DNA of 64,000 bases from Paenibacillus sp. MBLB1832 (GCF_032271945.1 NZ_CP130319.1:5165001-5229000); one strand, 5' to 3'. Positions 34,027 to 42,892 are shown, counted from the first letter of the stretch. Notes: generated by a model from the sequence alone, not told the origin. Numbers and translations: made by a program.

Positions 34027-36795
34027 TTAAGAAACTGATAAAGTGCCATTCCATTCCCCTGTTGTGCCTTGCCCAAAATATTCATCGCACATATAGAAAT
34101 ACAATTGTGCTGCTTTATCTTGACGATTCTGCTTAATGACCATCAGGAACGCTTCACGAGCATCGTAGAAACGCCCAACCTGATAGAACGTTACCGCTTG
34201 TTCGAATAGCGCTTTGGTCTTTTCTTTCAAGACACGAATCGTCTCTGGATCTCCTTGATACACATCGAACAAATGCAGAGGCTCCTTCACGCCATCTATT
34301 TGAATCAACCCAAGATCCCTATAGAGGAAATCGGCAGGACGTTCGAGCGACTGCACAACCGCATCTGTAATCAAAATAGATGCCCCTAACGGTTCTGTCA
34401 TTTTTTCCAGCATCGTCGCTAAGTTCACACCATCCGAAATCACGGTACCTTCCAAACGTTGCTCCTCGCCAATGATGCCTAAACGCATAGGCCCTTTATG
34501 CAAGCCAATTCCGAAGTCCACCGGTTTATAACCAACATTCGCGCGGTGTCCGTTATAAATCTCCAGCTCCCTGCGCATCTCGACACACGCCATCAGCGCT
34601 TCGTCGGTTTGATTCGGAAATAGTGCCATGAAACCAGCACCTAGGTACTTATTCATTAATCCTTCATGCTTGCGGACATACGGTCCAAATCGTTTCAAGA
34701 ATGAATTCACGAAGTTAAAATTTTCTTCCGGCGTAAGCCCCTTCGACATTTGGAAAAATGCCCGAATATTGAAAATGAGAATAGACATCCGCTGTTCCAC
34801 TTGATCGCCAAGTTCGACATCCAGAATGGTTTCCTTGTTCAAGAAGCGCAGGAACTGCTGCGGAACGAATCGATAGTAGGATTGACTGAAGTTCTCTACC
34901 TTGGTGATGTACTCTCGGATCCGTGAGGCCATTAGATTAACACTATCGCCGAGGTCCGAAACCTCGTCCCTCGTATGAATGGTCACAACCGTATCCCAGT
35001 TGCCCTTAGCAATCTCACCCACGCTGTTGCGAAGTTTACGAATCGACGATAGAAGGACGTACGTCATCACGACAAGGACAAGCAGTAATCCGACTGAGAT
35101 GTAGGCAATGTTCCGAATAATGGAATGCAAGACCGCTTGGCGATGCTTCAATAGTCCGTCTAGATTTTTACTCGTCTCGAAGACACCGACAATTTTGCCC
35201 CCTGAATTATAAATCGGAGCAATCGCATACCGCCACTCACCCGAGAAATCCTCCCACTGTCCCGTGGCCGTCTTGCCTTCTAGCACAACCTGCTGATTCT
35301 CGGGCGTTTGCTGGAACGGATTAAACATATGCATGCCATCATCATCTTCCAAAATACGGTAGATGACGCCGTCCTCATATTTATACACCGCTTTATAGAA
35401 GCCCTGATTATCATCGCGCACATTGTTCTCAAAAACAGCCTGAATTCGCTTGCGGAACGATTGATACGCGCTGCCTCTATAGTCGAGCGGCGAGCTCATC
35501 GCTTCCAATTTATCGCCATCGACGAGATTTTGACCGTTTTTGGCTAGTAAAATCAGCTCACTGAACGTCTCTTCTTCCATTTTCTGCGAGAAGCTGTTGT
35601 AAATCACGGTAGACAAAAGAATCATCGACAAGGCAATGACAGGGATTAGGATGAAAATTTGCTTCACCATCAGAGGCAATCGCCGCTTGAGCAGGTCGAA
35701 GTAAATCAATTTAAATGCAAGAAGTACGAGCAGCAAGCTGGCAACCGCAATGAACCAAACGAATAGGGTACCCTTACGTTCTGCTGAACTAAATTTGGCT
35801 TCCACCAGGGGTTCTGTAATCGTACCGTCAGGAAGACGGCGATTAATCTGGGCGGACTCGACGATAATCAAGCTGCCATCCGATCCAACACTGCTCGTTG
35901 TTGTATCAAAGGCAAGCTCGACATGGTTGGCTTTCGCCTTCTCATCATCCACAAGTGCCTCTAGTACGTAAGGCTGCTTCGGATCCAGTCTAGCAATCAT
36001 GCGAGCGTTGAAATCAATAAAAATCAAGCGTCCCTGCTCATCCAAATGCATGCTTTCAGGGAAATTGCGGCGCGTACGATCGATGCCAGGCAACGGATAC
36101 ACTTGCTCTGATCGCCCATCGGCCATAGCGTGATAAATCTCTCCGCTTCGCGTGGAATAGTAAATCGCGCCTAGCTTGTAACCATCTGCTTCCGCAACAT
36201 ATTTGTTGCTAGGAAGCATGATGGTGTTCGTCAGGGTCGGCTCCTGCGTAGAGCCCTCACCCGCAGGTGTTTGGTATAGGGATAGCTTACTCACTTCATC
36301 ATTGAAAAAGTAAACCATGCCCTCATGAATTTGAATATTACGTAAGGAGCCAATGCGATATCGCTTGGACTGAGAATCGCTGTATTCTTGTGTGAAGAGG
36401 CTGCGATCGAACTTGCCATCTGGCTTGTAGCGAACAATTTGTTCCGACTTCACGACAATGCCGTATGGGTCGAGCAGCGTACGGATCGTGTATAAATAAC
36501 CCTGCGTATCCACGGCCATATCATTAAAGCGATACACTTCCCCATTCTTGCCAGTATCGCTCGTGATCGAGAACTGTAGAACCCCCTCTGGGTTCAGCTT
36601 ATGGATCGTTTTCTTGGCATTATCGATTACGAATAGGTTGTTCTGTGCATCCGAGATCGCCTTCGATAATCCATCGAAAGGCATGCTTTTCTTCCAAGGC
36701 CACAGCTCGATGCGCTCCTGATTTTCACCAAGGTAAGTCCCCGCAACGCCTAGTAGCAGCAGGACGAGCAGCAATGCCGCAATCGATTTCTTCAT
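34027..36795 (-). CDS. Membrane sensor with HAMP and degenerate class III cyclase domain
   Basis: The 922-residue protein has a signal anchor (2-20), an outside domain resembling a beta-propeller (about 40-335), membrane segments at about 345-367 and 373-397, and a second outside sensor region (400-555). A further membrane segment (565-585), HAMP (585-640), a class III cyclase fold (668-850) and a helical TPR-like tail complete it. In the cyclase both metal-binding Asp are lost: Asn676 in FNIRAF and Ala720 in KYLGAG. Met795 also replaces the usual transition-state Arg. It is probably not catalytic. GAGGAG precedes ATG 36795; it overlaps the upstream gene's end region. Confidence 0.8.
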   Translation of the reverse strand: MKKSIAALLLVLLLLGVAGTYLGENQERIELWPWKKSMPFDGLSKAISDAQNNLFVIDNAKKTIHKLNPEGVLQFSITSDTGKNGEVYRFNDMAVDTQGYLYTIRTLLDPYGIVVKSEQIVRYKPDGKFDRSLFTQEYSDSQSKRYRIGSLRNIQIHEGMVYFFNDEVSKLSLYQTPAGEGSTQEPTLTNTIMLPSNKYVAEADGYKLGAIYYSTRSGEIYHAMADGRSEQVYPLPGIDRTRRNFPESMHLDEQGRLIFIDFNARMIARLDPKQPYVLEALVDDEKAKANHVELAFDTTTSSVGSDGSLIIVESAQINRRLPDGTITEPLVEAKFSSAERKGTLFVWFIAVASLLLVLLAFKLIYFDLLKRRLPLMVKQIFILIPVIALSMILLSTVIYNSFSQKMEEETFSELILLAKNGQNLVDGDKLEAMSSPLDYRGSAYQSFRKRIQAVFENNVRDDNQGFYKAVYKYEDGVIYRILEDDDGMHMFNPFQQTPENQQVVLEGKTATGQWEDFSGEWRYAIAPIYNSGGKIVGVFETSKNLDGLLKHRQAVLHSIIRNIAYISVGLLLVLVVMTYVLLSSIRKLRNSVGEIAKGNWDTVVTIHTRDEVSDLGDSVNLMASRIREYITKVENFSQSYYRFVPQQFLRFLNKETILDVELGDQVEQRMSILIFNIRAFFQMSKGLTPEENFNFVNSFLKRFGPYVRKHEGLMNKYLGAGFMALFPNQTDEALMACVEMRRELEIYNGHRANVGYKPVDFGIGLHKGPMRLGIIGEEQRLEGTVISDGVNLATMLEKMTEPLGASILITDAVVQSLERPADFLYRDLGLIQIDGVKEPLHLFDVYQGDPETIRVLKEKTKALFEQAVTFYQVGRFYDAREAFLMVIKQNRQDKAAQLYFYMCDEYFGQGTTGEWNGTLSVS

Positions 36796-36809
36796 CGCTT
36801 GAATTCTCC

Positions 36810-39800
36810 TCATTTATCAATTTGAATCATTTGCAAAGCAGCGTTCCATTCGACGCCGAAGCCCAAAGATTCGGAAATGAATCTTAACGGCACATACGTC
36901 CTGCCTTCTAATAGAAGTGAGGGTCCATCGATCGGTGTAGGCAGGCCGTCCACATAAGCGGTAGTTTGGTTGATCGTGCTTGTAATCGTTGTATATTCCG
37001 TACTCACTGTGACCGTGAGACTCTCTTGATCCCAATCTACCGCCGCTCCGAAAGACTCAGAAACGGATCGAATCGGTAGATAGGCTCCTCCATTTATTAT
37101 AACAGGCGGCGCGTCAAATTTAATAGACATGGTAGAAGAAAGCACGTTTTCTGCCGAAAGAGGTTGAATCGTTACTGGGACTTCGGTCCCGCTGCTAGCC
37201 GTGCTAGATTCAGAGGCAGCGTTGGAGCCGCTTGAGTTTGTCGAAGGTCCTGGAATTGAGGTCACATTCGCAAGTGATTCCGCGATGCTCGCCAGTGCTT
37301 GCAGCTCCTCTGGCGCGTACTTGGCCTTCTCCTGCTGCTGAAGTTCACTCAGCAGATTCGTCACTTGCTGTTCAAGCTGCGCCCCAACGACCGAATCTGG
37401 CGGCAGCTCCGCCAGCAGCAGTTGGGCGGCTTCCAGCTTCGCGAACAGCGCGTCCTTCGCCATCGCCAGCTTCGCGGCGGCGACGGCCTCGAGCGAGCGG
37501 GTCAGCGTCGCCACCCGCTCCGTGTCCTTCTGCGCCTGCGCTGCGCTCAGCGCAGCCTGGAGCTTCTGCTTCGCTGCGTTCAGCGAAGCCTGCCCTTCGG
37601 ATGCGCCCGTTTGCGCATCCGCGAGCTGCGCCTGCGTCGCGAGAAGCTGCTGCAGCGCGGCTGCAGCGGCTTCCGGCTCGCCGGCGGCGAGGGCTTGCTC
37701 CAGCTTCGCTTGCTGGAGCTCGGCTTGTTCGGCCAGCTGGTCCTCGCTGGCCATGTTCGTGGCGGCGGGATTCCCGTCGCCGCCTTCACCCGTGCCATCG
37801 CCGGGCTCAGCTGGCGATGCCTCTTCGGCGAGCGCGGCGATCAGCGCGTCGGGGTTGTTCACCAGCGCCATCTGCTTGAGCGCTGCTTGGCTGTCTCCCT
37901 TGAGCAGCGCTTCCAGCATGCCAAGCTGGGCCTGTGCATCCTTGATTTGAACCGCAAGGTCGGCAATGTCATTCAGCTTCATAGCGGCAACGGCCGCTTC
38001 TTTGTCCGCTTCAAGTTTTGTGATATCTGTCTTGAGCGTGTCGATTTTCTTCTGCAATTGAGCAGGCGTTTCTGTTGAAGCAATCTTACCAGGCTCCATG
38101 ATCGCCACGGTAACTTTGAGTGCGGCTGCCTGTTCTTTGGAGAGCTTCGCCGAACTTGCAGGATCCGTTAGTGCACTAGGATCCATCGCATTATCCAAAC
38201 CGATCCAAGATGCGTCTGGTGCATCGGATTTGAACAGCATCCCTTGACCCGATTCCGCTATCGTTGCCGAAGCCGCATTGAAAGCCTCTGGTGTTAGCGC
38301 ATCTAAGTTGATTTGATAGGAACCGATTAAGACCGTTCCCATGCCTTCTTCCTTATCGGAAGTAGATTCCGCTTCTGCTTCTAAGTCGGCTACATTTAAG
38401 GCTCCGTCGGAGCTGCCCTCTTCTGTGGAACTGCCGTCCTCCGTGGAGCTACTGTCCTGGGAGCCGCCATCAACTGAACCATCGGCAGAGCCTTCTTTAC
38501 TTGTGGCACTTTCAGCATTTCCAGCTCCGCTGCCACCTGGATCTCCTACACTTCCCGCGCCCCCTGCGTCACCAGTAGCCCCGCCTGCCGCTCCGCTCGC
38601 ATTCGAGCTGCTCGCACTTGGGTCGACAAGCTGCCCCGTACTGCCTTTGCCGTCTAAAGGGAGAACGCCAATCACTTTGCCCCTCTTATATAACACGACC
38701 TTCAATTGGTCGATTTGGCTAAATTTCAGCGATAAGTTCCGAATCGATTTATTGATTTTAGTACGTTTGCCGATTCGTTTACCGTCCTTCGTATAAACCG
38801 CGTAATCGGTTGCCCCTAGCTTCTTGCTCACCCGCACGCTAAAGTCAGACAGCAATTGACCAACCGCGGGCTTTAACTTCCAAGTGCCCAGCGGCGCTTT
38901 CGGCTTCTGCGGCTTAACGGGCGACAACCCGTCATCCAGATCACGGTAAGGCAAAATCCCGGAACGCAGCGTCCGATTCACCGCTCCCCCCGTGGCTTGA
39001 TCAAGCTTGCCAATGGCTAGCTTGTAGCCAATCTGTGCCGCTGTGATCCCCGCATCCGCTTGATCCACCGCATCCTTATAGGCTTGGAGCTCATCCGCTT
39101 TCATCAAGCTCAGCTTCAGCTTCTGATTCGCCTTGGCGAGATTTGCAACGGCATTATCCTTATCCCGCAGCGCCTGTGCATACCCTTCTTCCGCGCCCTT
39201 TGCTTCCAAAAAGGACTGTCGCACATCCGCAATCACGGTAGTACGGCTTTCTTTTTCCTGCAGCGCAGCCTTGTTCTGCTCCATTGTCGCCAGCGGCAGC
39301 ACGTTCGTCAGATCATCCAAGTAGCGCAAACCATCAAACTCACCTTGCAGCAAGGATTTCGGAATCGGAATAAACCCGAAGAGCATGAACACTCCCTGCC
39401 AATCCTCTTTCACGTGCTGCAACGTTTCTTCATAGCTGGATTGAAAAAGCTCCATATCAATATCCGCATCTTTATATAGCCCATCCATCACTTTCATGCG
39501 GGCTGGACCGAATTTGCTGCTTAGCAAATTGCGGGTAGTATTCAATTTTTCATCCGCCAGACGGCGGGTTTCCGTATCTCTTAATAGTGAAATCGTCGTC
39601 TTCTGCCCCATTGCTAGATAGGTAGGAAGCATGCGTTGATTGAGATTCGCATAATCAGGCTGGAAGGAAAGCTGGACTTTATTTTCCATATCTAAGGATA
39701 AAAGCTTACCCAACGCTAATCGGCTGGATTTCGCCGTTAATTGCGCTTGTTTATACAAGGAGGCCGTTTTCTCGAGCGCCTTGTCTGCCTTTTCTTGTTC

Positions 39801-40301
39801 CGCGCTATCCGCGAGACCGTATTTCCGTTTCTTTTTCACCGTATCGAGGGCCGTCTTGGCTTCCTCATTCTTCTGGCGAGACCGCTCCTCCGCTACCGCG
39901 TCTTGATACGCCGTTAAATAAGCTTTCTCAATCACGTATCGCTCGGAAGTCGCCATCTGTCTTAACGTTTCTTGGGCGAGATACAGCTGCGAACGCGCAT
40001 CCGGCACCTTCAGGCGGGTGTTAATATCCTGACTAATATTGTGGGGCTTGGCAAAAGGACCCGACGCCTTCGCTTCCTCATTATTGACGGTATGCTGCGC
40101 TTGTCCGAGCTCGATGCGTTTCTTCAGCAGATTCGTTCTAGCATCTCTCAGTTGTGTACTTTTCTTTAAGCCCAGACTCACGGCTTCTTTCATCGTCAAA
40201 GCCTTGACTGTCGCGGCTTCCGCCGAATATCCCAGCGTCATGAATGTGGATGTCGCAACGACAAGCGCTAAGCTGGCTTTCCCTATTTTGAACCCGATCA
40301 G
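36810..40301 (-). CDS. TolC-like coiled-coil protein with copper-amine-oxidase-N C-terminus
   Basis: The 1163-residue secreted protein has a signal peptide (IGFKIGKASLALVVATSTF, cleavage near SAEAA). Long helices with the outer-membrane-efflux pattern follow (about 35-460), then a Ser/Gly/Asp-rich linker (about 555-640) and Ala/Gln-rich coiled coils (about 780-1010). Two copper-amine-oxidase N-terminal-like repeats close it (about 1055-1163, with AYLPIRSVSESFGAAVDW and TYVPLRFISESLGFGVEW). The start is probably CTG at 40301, six bases after GGAGGGG; the ATG at 40241 lies inside the signal peptide. In a one-membrane cell it cannot be an outer-membrane duct; a wall-spanning scaffold is more likely. 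Confidence 0.72.
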   Translation of the reverse strand: MIGFKIGKASLALVVATSTFMTLGYSAEAATVKALTMKEAVSLGLKKSTQLRDARTNLLKKRIELGQAQHTVNNEEAKASGPFAKPHNISQDINTRLKVPDARSQLYLAQETLRQMATSERYVIEKAYLTAYQDAVAEERSRQKNEEAKTALDTVKKKRKYGLADSAEQEKADKALEKTASLYKQAQLTAKSSRLALGKLLSLDMENKVQLSFQPDYANLNQRMLPTYLAMGQKTTISLLRDTETRRLADEKLNTTRNLLSSKFGPARMKVMDGLYKDADIDMELFQSSYEETLQHVKEDWQGVFMLFGFIPIPKSLLQGEFDGLRYLDDLTNVLPLATMEQNKAALQEKESRTTVIADVRQSFLEAKGAEEGYAQALRDKDNAVANLAKANQKLKLSLMKADELQAYKDAVDQADAGITAAQIGYKLAIGKLDQATGGAVNRTLRSGILPYRDLDDGLSPVKPQKPKAPLGTWKLKPAVGQLLSDFSVRVSKKLGATDYAVYTKDGKRIGKRTKINKSIRNLSLKFSQIDQLKVVLYKRGKVIGVLPLDGKGSTGQLVDPSASSSNASGAAGGATGDAGGAGSVGDPGGSGAGNAESATSKEGSADGSVDGGSQDSSSTEDGSSTEEGSSDGALNVADLEAEAESTSDKEEGMGTVLIGSYQINLDALTPEAFNAASATIAESGQGMLFKSDAPDASWIGLDNAMDPSALTDPASSAKLSKEQAAALKVTVAIMEPGKIASTETPAQLQKKIDTLKTDITKLEADKEAAVAAMKLNDIADLAVQIKDAQAQLGMLEALLKGDSQAALKQMALVNNPDALIAALAEEASPAEPGDGTGEGGDGNPAATNMASEDQLAEQAELQQAKLEQALAAGEPEAAAAALQQLLATQAQLADAQTGASEGQASLNAAKQKLQAALSAAQAQKDTERVATLTRSLEAVAAAKLAMAKDALFAKLEAAQLLLAELPPDSVVGAQLEQQVTNLLSELQQQEKAKYAPEELQALASIAESLANVTSIPGPSTNSSGSNAASESSTASSGTEVPVTIQPLSAENVLSSTMSIKFDAPPVIINGGAYLPIRSVSESFGAAVDWDQESLTVTVSTEYTTITSTINQTTAYVDGLPTPIDGPSLLLEGRTYVPLRFISESLGFGVEWNAALQMIQIDK

Positions 40302-40307
40302 GATGAT

Positions 40308-40314
40308 CCCCTCC
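40308..40314 (-). promoter_or_regulatory. Ribosome binding site that sets a CTG start
   Basis: GGAGGGG on the minus strand (40314-40308) lies six bases before CTG 40301. The frame is closed by TGA at 40319-40317 and contains no ATG, GTG or TTG between that stop and the ATG at 40241. Confidence 0.6.
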
Positions 40315-40410
40315 GCTCACAAACCTCTCCCTCCATAGTACAATATCTCTCCCACTCTCGCATCCATTCTTTGGAGAAAATTAGCAAAAGACATCGAATA
40401 AAGGATAGGA

Positions 40411-40439
40411 TTGAAGCAATTAACCTTTTCTAGTAGTAT
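40411..40439 (+). promoter_or_regulatory. Candidate promoter for the PAAR-MORN pair
   Basis: TTGAAG (40411-40416) and TAGTAT (40434-40439) are 17 bases apart, about 55 bases before the ATG at 40494. Both boxes deviate from consensus. Confidence 0.35.
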
Positions 40440-40493
40440 AAAAGTGATAGAATGGTCGAAGTATGCCGAAATCGGGAAAGGAGCGCTTCCACA

Positions 40494-40880
40494 ATGGGAA
40501 ATCTCGTATGCGGCGGCGCAATGCTGCAGTGCACCTTCGGTGCTGCGCCTGGCTCGTTGATGGTGCTTCCTGCGAATATGGTCATGACCGCCATGCCGAT
40601 CGCGAATATTATGGACAATAAGCCAATGGTGAATATTTTACCGTTCGGGATGTGCAATTCGATGGCCAATCCGATGGTAGCTGCGGCTACGGCTGCGGCG
40701 TTTGGCGTGTTGACACCGATGCCCTGTATCCCTGTTACGGCTGCCCCTTGGGCACCAGGTTCTCCTACTGTACTTGTTGCGAATATGCCCGCATTAAATA
40801 ATAGCTCCAAATGCATGTGCAATTGGGGCGGCGTTATCTCCGTTCAGCAGCCTGGTCAAATGACGATTCAGGTGCCGTAA
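40494..40880 (+). CDS. PAAR-like DUF4280 protein
   Basis: The 128-residue protein begins MGNLVCGGAMLQCTFG, then has the PAAR-like core with short hydrophobic strands (MVLPANMVMTAMPIANIMDN, then MVNILPFGMCNSMANP). It ends in a PCIPVTAAPWAPGSP and SKCMCNWGG segment. Four or more Cys are conserved-looking. DUF4280 proteins resemble the PAAR spike tip of contractile injection systems. There is no signal peptide. The start at 40494 follows AAAGGAG by ten bases. It is 36 bases before the MORN gene, so the two form an operon divergent from the TolC-like gene. Confidence 0.85.
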   Translation: MGNLVCGGAMLQCTFGAAPGSLMVLPANMVMTAMPIANIMDNKPMVNILPFGMCNSMANPMVAAATAAAFGVLTPMPCIPVTAAPWAPGSPTVLVANMPALNNSSKCMCNWGGVISVQQPGQMTIQVP

Positions 40881-40916
40881 CAAATGATCACTAATTACGA
40901 TTAGGGAGTGAATGCA

Positions 40917-42605
40917 TTGGAGCTCCAGCCGGTTAAAGCCATTGAGAAATTTTTGAAGCCTGTCGTGGCTCCTTTTATAGGACAAGTCATGAAGGCCATC
41001 GCTACTGCGGGCAAATTGCCAAAGTTAGCGATTACCAAACTGCAGCAGCTTCTGCGCACCTTCCTCCAAACACGCGAGTCTTCCCTGAAGAATTACGTGT
41101 TGATCGGCTCCTACTACATCTCCAAGAGGCTGCTTGTTTTCATCCTTTTACTCATCTTAGTGCTCGTCTTCTTCATCTTCATCCGTCCACCCAAGATCGT
41201 CAACAAATGGTTCAACCGTGTGCCTGTCCTGCAGGAAAATTCTACGAAACTGACTACCTTTTCTGGCAGCGGCAAAGTCGTCGCCGATCCCAAGGCCAAG
41301 AAAGATGCTCGCTATGTCGGCGATCTGGTTGATGGCTTGTACGCGGGCAAAGGTAAGCTTTACTACGATAACGGAATTCTTGCGTATGAGGGCGACTTTG
41401 AAAAAGGCCAGAAGTCAGGCAACGGCTCTCTCTATGACGAGCAAGGGAATCTCTTGTATAAAGGAGCCTTCACTGCGGATGCGTATAATGGCGCAGGGAC
41501 GCTCTACAATGAGAAAAAGAAAATCGTTTACATCGGCGAGTTTCAAAATGGGCTCTTCGGCGGCGCAGGCAAATTGTTTGCACCGAACGGCGATTTGCTT
41601 TATGAAGGAGCTTTCAATGGCGGCATGTATAACGGGGCTGGGAAGCTTTTCTTCTCCGGCGGCATCACACAATATGAGGGCGAGTTCTCCGCTAGTCTAT
41701 ATAACGGCGCTGGGAAGCTGTATGATGCCAAAGGGCTGCTGCTGTACGAAGGCGGCTTCAAGAATGGCAGCTTTTCGGGCGAGGGCACCGCGTTTTATGC
41801 AAGCGGCATGATGAAATACAAAGGGCAGTTCCTTGTCGGCTTGTATAACGGCGAGGGTACCTCCTTTGATGAGCAAGGCGTGCCGCGCCTCAAGGGCTCG
41901 TTCCAGAACGGCGCCCTGACTGGCGCCGGCGAAGCGTATGACGAGTTGGGCAAACTCGTCTACAAAGGCGATTTTAAGGCCGGCGTTTATGAAGGCCTTG
42001 GCACGATGTTTGACGCAGACGGCGCGCCGCTGCTGCGGAGTTTCTGGGCAGGCGGGCAGGTCAGCCTGCAGGGGTTTATCGGTTTGTCCAGCAAGAAAGT
42101 CGAAGACTTGCTGGGCAAACCGGCGGAAGTGACGCTGCAGGATGACAGCGTCATGCTCGCGGGCCAGGAGGCGGCGGTGGACGCCTCCGGCAGAGCCGCT
42201 CCAGCCGCTGACGCTGGCGCTGCTGGCGGTGCGGGAACGGCTGCTGGCGGAGCAGCCGCAGGTGCTGGTGCAGCAGCGCCGGTCGGCGTGAAGCTGCTGC
42301 TGAGCTACCCAGCCTACCAGCTGTCGCTGCTGGTGGAGCCGTCGAAGACCAACCCGAAGGAAGCGGTGGTCACGTCCCTTAGCATTTGGGGCTCGAAGCC
42401 TTTGGCGCTGCTGCAGCCAGGCATCGAGACGTTCAAAAAGCGCAGCGAGCCGAACGAGGCTGGCTACAGCGTCTTGGAACTGGAAGTAGGCGCCGGTGCT
42501 GGCGCCTACACGAACAGCTACTATAAGGGTGATTTCCTCTTCACCTTCACCCATTTCAATAACGTGAAAGAAGCTCACCTATTGCAGGTGAGCTCGACGA
42601 AATAG
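40917..42605 (+). CDS. Membrane-anchored MORN-repeat protein
   Basis: The 562-residue protein has an N-terminal cytoplasmic-looking helical part, one membrane segment (about 69-89, LLVFILLLILVLVFFIFI) and about ten MORN-type repeats of 23 residues (about 133-368). The repeat pattern is Y-x-G-x-F-x-x-G-x-x-x-G-x-G-x-x-Y/F-x-x-x-G. An Ala/Gly-rich linker (about 400-440) and a C-terminal globular part complete it. The repeats would form a long beta-strip outside the membrane. The TTG at 40917 is eight bases after AGGGAG; a GTG at 40908 overlaps that site. Confidence 0.83.
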   Translation: MELQPVKAIEKFLKPVVAPFIGQVMKAIATAGKLPKLAITKLQQLLRTFLQTRESSLKNYVLIGSYYISKRLLVFILLLILVLVFFIFIRPPKIVNKWFNRVPVLQENSTKLTTFSGSGKVVADPKAKKDARYVGDLVDGLYAGKGKLYYDNGILAYEGDFEKGQKSGNGSLYDEQGNLLYKGAFTADAYNGAGTLYNEKKKIVYIGEFQNGLFGGAGKLFAPNGDLLYEGAFNGGMYNGAGKLFFSGGITQYEGEFSASLYNGAGKLYDAKGLLLYEGGFKNGSFSGEGTAFYASGMMKYKGQFLVGLYNGEGTSFDEQGVPRLKGSFQNGALTGAGEAYDELGKLVYKGDFKAGVYEGLGTMFDADGAPLLRSFWAGGQVSLQGFIGLSSKKVEDLLGKPAEVTLQDDSVMLAGQEAAVDASGRAAPAADAGAAGGAGTAAGGAAAGAGAAAPVGVKLLLSYPAYQLSLLVEPSKTNPKEAVVTSLSIWGSKPLALLQPGIETFKKRSEPNEAGYSVLELEVGAGAGAYTNSYYKGDFLFTFTHFNNVKEAHLLQVSSTK

Positions 42606-42634
42606 AGGGGCCGCGGCCCCTCTATTTATTTTCT
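42603..42634 (+). terminator. Terminator of the PAAR-MORN operon
   Basis: AGAGGGGCC (42604-42612) pairs perfectly with GGCCCCTCT (42615-42623) around a two-base loop, followed by ATTTATTTTC. The stop codon of the MORN gene lies at its foot. Confidence 0.85.
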
Positions 42635-42655
42635 TACTAGATGGGCGCGTCAGAG

Positions 42656-42830
42656 GGAACCTAGATGCGCTATTTCCCCGAAATCAGGCGTCATGTAGCC
42701 CCAAGCGGAACGTGGATACGTTATTTGCCCGATTTTCACGATTTTCGGCTATTTTCAGGGAAATAAGGCACTGACGTTCCGCCTGATATCTATTTTATCT
42801 ATTTTAGCCAGATTAGCGTATCTACGTTCC
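42656..42830. repeat. Intergenic GGAACGTAGATACG repeats
   Basis: In the 287-base gap before the response regulator there are three related units. GGAACCTAGATGCGCTATTT starts at 42656, GGAACGTGGATACGTTATTT at 42707, and an inverted copy GGAACGTAGATACGCTAATC reads from 42830 on the minus strand. The first two share the following CCCCGA/GCCCGA. No gene is seen here. Confidence 0.65.
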
Positions 42831-42892
42831 GTTCAACGTCAGTTCCGCACCTTCCGCGTACATTTCCCCCACTCGCGGATCTCCCGCGCCGC

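Noticed and set aside
30409-36795. cAMP signalling loop between the cyclase sensor and the CNB-like domain
   Set aside because: Both partners lack residues needed for making or binding a cyclic nucleotide, so an ordinary second-messenger loop is not supported.
37232-38078. Long plus-strand frames opposite the TolC-like gene
   Set aside because: They arise from the Ala/Gln-rich, GC-rich codons of the minus-strand coiled coil and have no start signals.
26569-42605. A complete extracellular contractile injection system
   Set aside because: No sheath, tube, baseplate, cap or AAA ATPase gene is present; only marker and accessory proteins are seen.
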